Made by a program: the position numbers and the translations under genes
DNA from: Leptospira_B sp964571605
Lineage (GTDB): Bacteria > Spirochaetota > Leptospiria > Leptospirales > Leptospiraceae
NCBI GenBank assembly: GCA_964571605.1
Contig: CAZNCS010000222.1
Coordinates: forward strand, 1 to 6,864
Reading direction: 5' to 3'
DNA length: 6,864 nucleotides
Shown: piece by piece, positions 5,577 through 6,864 of the stretch
Position numbering within the stretch: position 1 is the first letter of the stretch
Layout of the letters: every line of letters begins with the position of its first letter
The notes under the pieces: generated by a model
Told to the model about the DNA's origin: nothing
Databases searched by the model: none
The model's input: the letters and a program-made list of their open reading frames with translations, nothing else

Positions 5577-6864
5577 TCCTACTCATCTAGTAACCCCAAT
5601 GCTCACAAATATCTAAATTTTCTAAACCAACCTGCTCCTAACCCGCATTCCTCCGGATCACCTAACAGTAATTATGCTACAAATAACCTCTCCTCTATTA
5701 GACTTACTAGCAAATCCCATTTCGGAATCAACAAAGACTTCTACCTAGCTATTACAAAGAAAGTATTAGATAACTTTTACCCCAAAGCATGTAATACTCC
5801 CGCTTGTGAAAACCATATATTAGATAAAGAGATTTCTACTCGTCCTGATATCATTCGCTGTAGTAAATGCCATTCTCAACAATCTAGACTTTCTTATACT
5901 CCCCTTCACCATTTTAAATTAGAATTATGGATGTTCGGACTCGTATTCCATGAATCTTTAATCCAATACCCTAAAGTATTAACTTCTACAGAGATCAGTA
6001 AAAGACTAAAGATCAGTTATAAAGCCGCTAGTTTACTCAAGAGAAGATTCCAATTATTCTGCTCAGATCAATTACCGAAGTATAAAGATCTAACTTACAA
6101 TGCTTTAAACCATCAATTTAAAGACTTCTTATTACCACCTAATGAGAATAAAGACATTTCTAAAAAAATGGCGAATAAACCCTATGTATGCGCAGATATC
6201 GCCGTTTTGTATTCAGCAGGAGAAAGAGCAAATAAGGGTAGAAAGAGATATAGCAGTAAAGGAGCTACCTCTTCTATATACCTTTCTCCTAAACTTGGCG
6301 GCAAACAAATTGGAACCCTAGTACAAACTATTGGAATCAAAAATGGTCCTGTATTCTTTACTTCCGTGCCGAATCAAAAGGCAGAAACACTAGGACCCAT
6401 TATTAAAGATCATATACCTACTTCATCAGCATTATTTACAGATTTAGGTTATTCATGGCTATGGGGAGTATATAGGAACCATAGAACAGTGAATCATTCC
6501 GCTAGATCAAAGGATAATAGATTTAGATTTGCTAGAAATAGATATTCTAAAAATGGAATACATTCACAGGTGGCAGAGGGGAATAATAGGCTACTCAAAA
6601 CAGCTTTTGCCTCTTATGGATGGATCAAGCCAGAATATAGTACTCTTTATTTAAATGAATTTAGTTTTATTAAGAATGCGAATGTATTTGGGATAGATGT
6701 ATTAGTTGATAATGGTTTGAGTAGGAATCTTTTTGTATCTAATCGGAAGTGGCTCCGAGAGGAGCCGGTGAAGATTAGATACAAAAAGATTCCTACTCAA
6801 AAAGAATCTTCAATTTTTTGTCAAATATGTAATTATTCAAATATAACATATTATTTGGATTCGT
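5577..6864 (+). CDS. IS1595/ISXO2-like transposase, open at the window end (partial)
   Basis: The frame has no stop from before 5514 to the last base. A zinc-ribbon is visible as Cys codons at 5790, 5805, 5859 and 5868 (CX4C and CX2C), followed by a helix-turn-helix-like segment (TEISKRLKISYKAASLLKRR). The ISXO2-type DDE domain has Asp at 6195 (VCADIAVLY), Asp at 6441 (ALFTDLGYSW) and Glu at 6576 (HSQVAEGNNRLLK, where relatives have HTN..E), then a YLNEFSFIKN motif typical of the family's end. The start is unresolved. The first in-frame ATG (5931) would remove the zinc domain; GTG 5535 and TTG 5514 lack a good ribosome site. The coordinate given is the first codon of the part conserved with the 2362 fragment. 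Beyond the family's usual end about 60 more codons run through the hairpin at 6716-6801, possibly an abnormal tail. Confidence 0.75.
6716..6801. repeat. Long perfect inverted repeat with nested hairpin
   Basis: Arms of 29 bases, 6716-6744 and 6773-6801, are perfect reverse complements. Inside, GGCTCC (6751-6756) and GGAGCC (6761-6766) form a second stem with a GAGA loop, separated from the outer stem by six unpaired bases on each side. The outer ends carry TGAGTAGGAA (6718-6727) and TTCCTACTCA (6790-6799), the decamer also found at 2361 and 5576. It lies inside the open transposase frame. It could be an IS end, a small palindromic repeat, or junction of two inverted IS ends. Confidence 0.85.

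Larger units (their letters stand above)
5541..6864 (+). mobile_element. IS1595/ISXO2-like insertion sequence, right boundary unresolved
   Basis: The left boundary is set by similarity to the fragment at 2341-2517, clear from about 5557 and possibly starting at CATGG (5541). The decamer TTCCTACTCA (5576-5585) has an inverted match TGAGTAGGAA at 6718-6727, which would give an element of about 1.15 kb, a normal size. However, no target duplication flanks that pair and the transposase frame runs through it, so the real right end may lie beyond the window. The element is AT-rich and unlike the reductase genes next to it. Confidence 0.55.

Noticed and set aside
5576..6727. Clean 1152-bp IS with TTCCTACTCA terminal inverted repeats
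   Set aside because: The pair is attractive, but flanks (GGAATAAT and TCTTTTTG) show no target duplication, homology to the 2341 fragment extends left of it, and the transposase frame continues past the right copy. Kept only as one possible boundary.

Overview
The window looks like chromosome of a spirochaete, most likely Leptospira. This is inferred from an AT-rich background, a lipoprotein-type 7TM/PP2C sensor phosphatase of the kind spirochaetes carry in numbers, and degenerate insertion-sequence debris. No rRNA, tRNA, CRISPR array or phage gene was seen.

Layout. Positions 1-134 hold the last 43 codons of a small membrane protein (DUF1761-like). Positions 250-2307 encode a large sensor with a lipoprotein signal, an extracytoplasmic 7TMR-DISMED2-like domain, seven membrane segments, a coiled coil and a SpoIIE/PP2C phosphatase. 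Positions 2308-2563 contain a decayed left-end fragment of an insertion sequence. Positions 2564-5517 are a compositionally different block: a MarR repressor gene (minus strand), a 376-bp internally deleted IS3-family element, a two-operator control region, and a plus-strand operon of an Old Yellow Enzyme alkene reductase and a QorB-like quinone reductase. From about 5541 to the window end lies an IS1595/ISXO2-like transposase whose left end is homologous to the fragment at 2341-2517; its frame is still open at the last base and runs through a long perfect hairpin at 6716-6801.

How it fits together. The MarR-OYE-QorB block reads as a horizontally acquired electrophile/quinone detoxification cassette: a flavin ene-reductase and an NAD(P)H-dependent reductase, translationally coupled, behind a promoter whose -35/-10 spacer is filled by a 20-bp palindrome. 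It is richer in G+C than its surroundings (33 of 60 bases in each of two sampled lines, 2881-2940 and 3661-3720, against 18 of 60 in 961-1020 of the sensor gene). It is bracketed by two directly repeated but diverged left ends of the same type of IS. Removing the mini-IS3 and one copy of its TTTT flank leaves marR only 20 bp from the -35 of the reductase operon. This suggests marR and the operon once shared one compact divergent control region, and that the mini-IS3 now forms a long leader in front of marR.

The most unusual points are the mini-IS3 wedged between regulator and operators, the IS-end bracketing of the cassette, and the 29-bp perfect inverted repeat whose stem ends carry the same decamer (TTCCTACTCA) found at both IS left ends. 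No wholly new defence or signalling system is evident.
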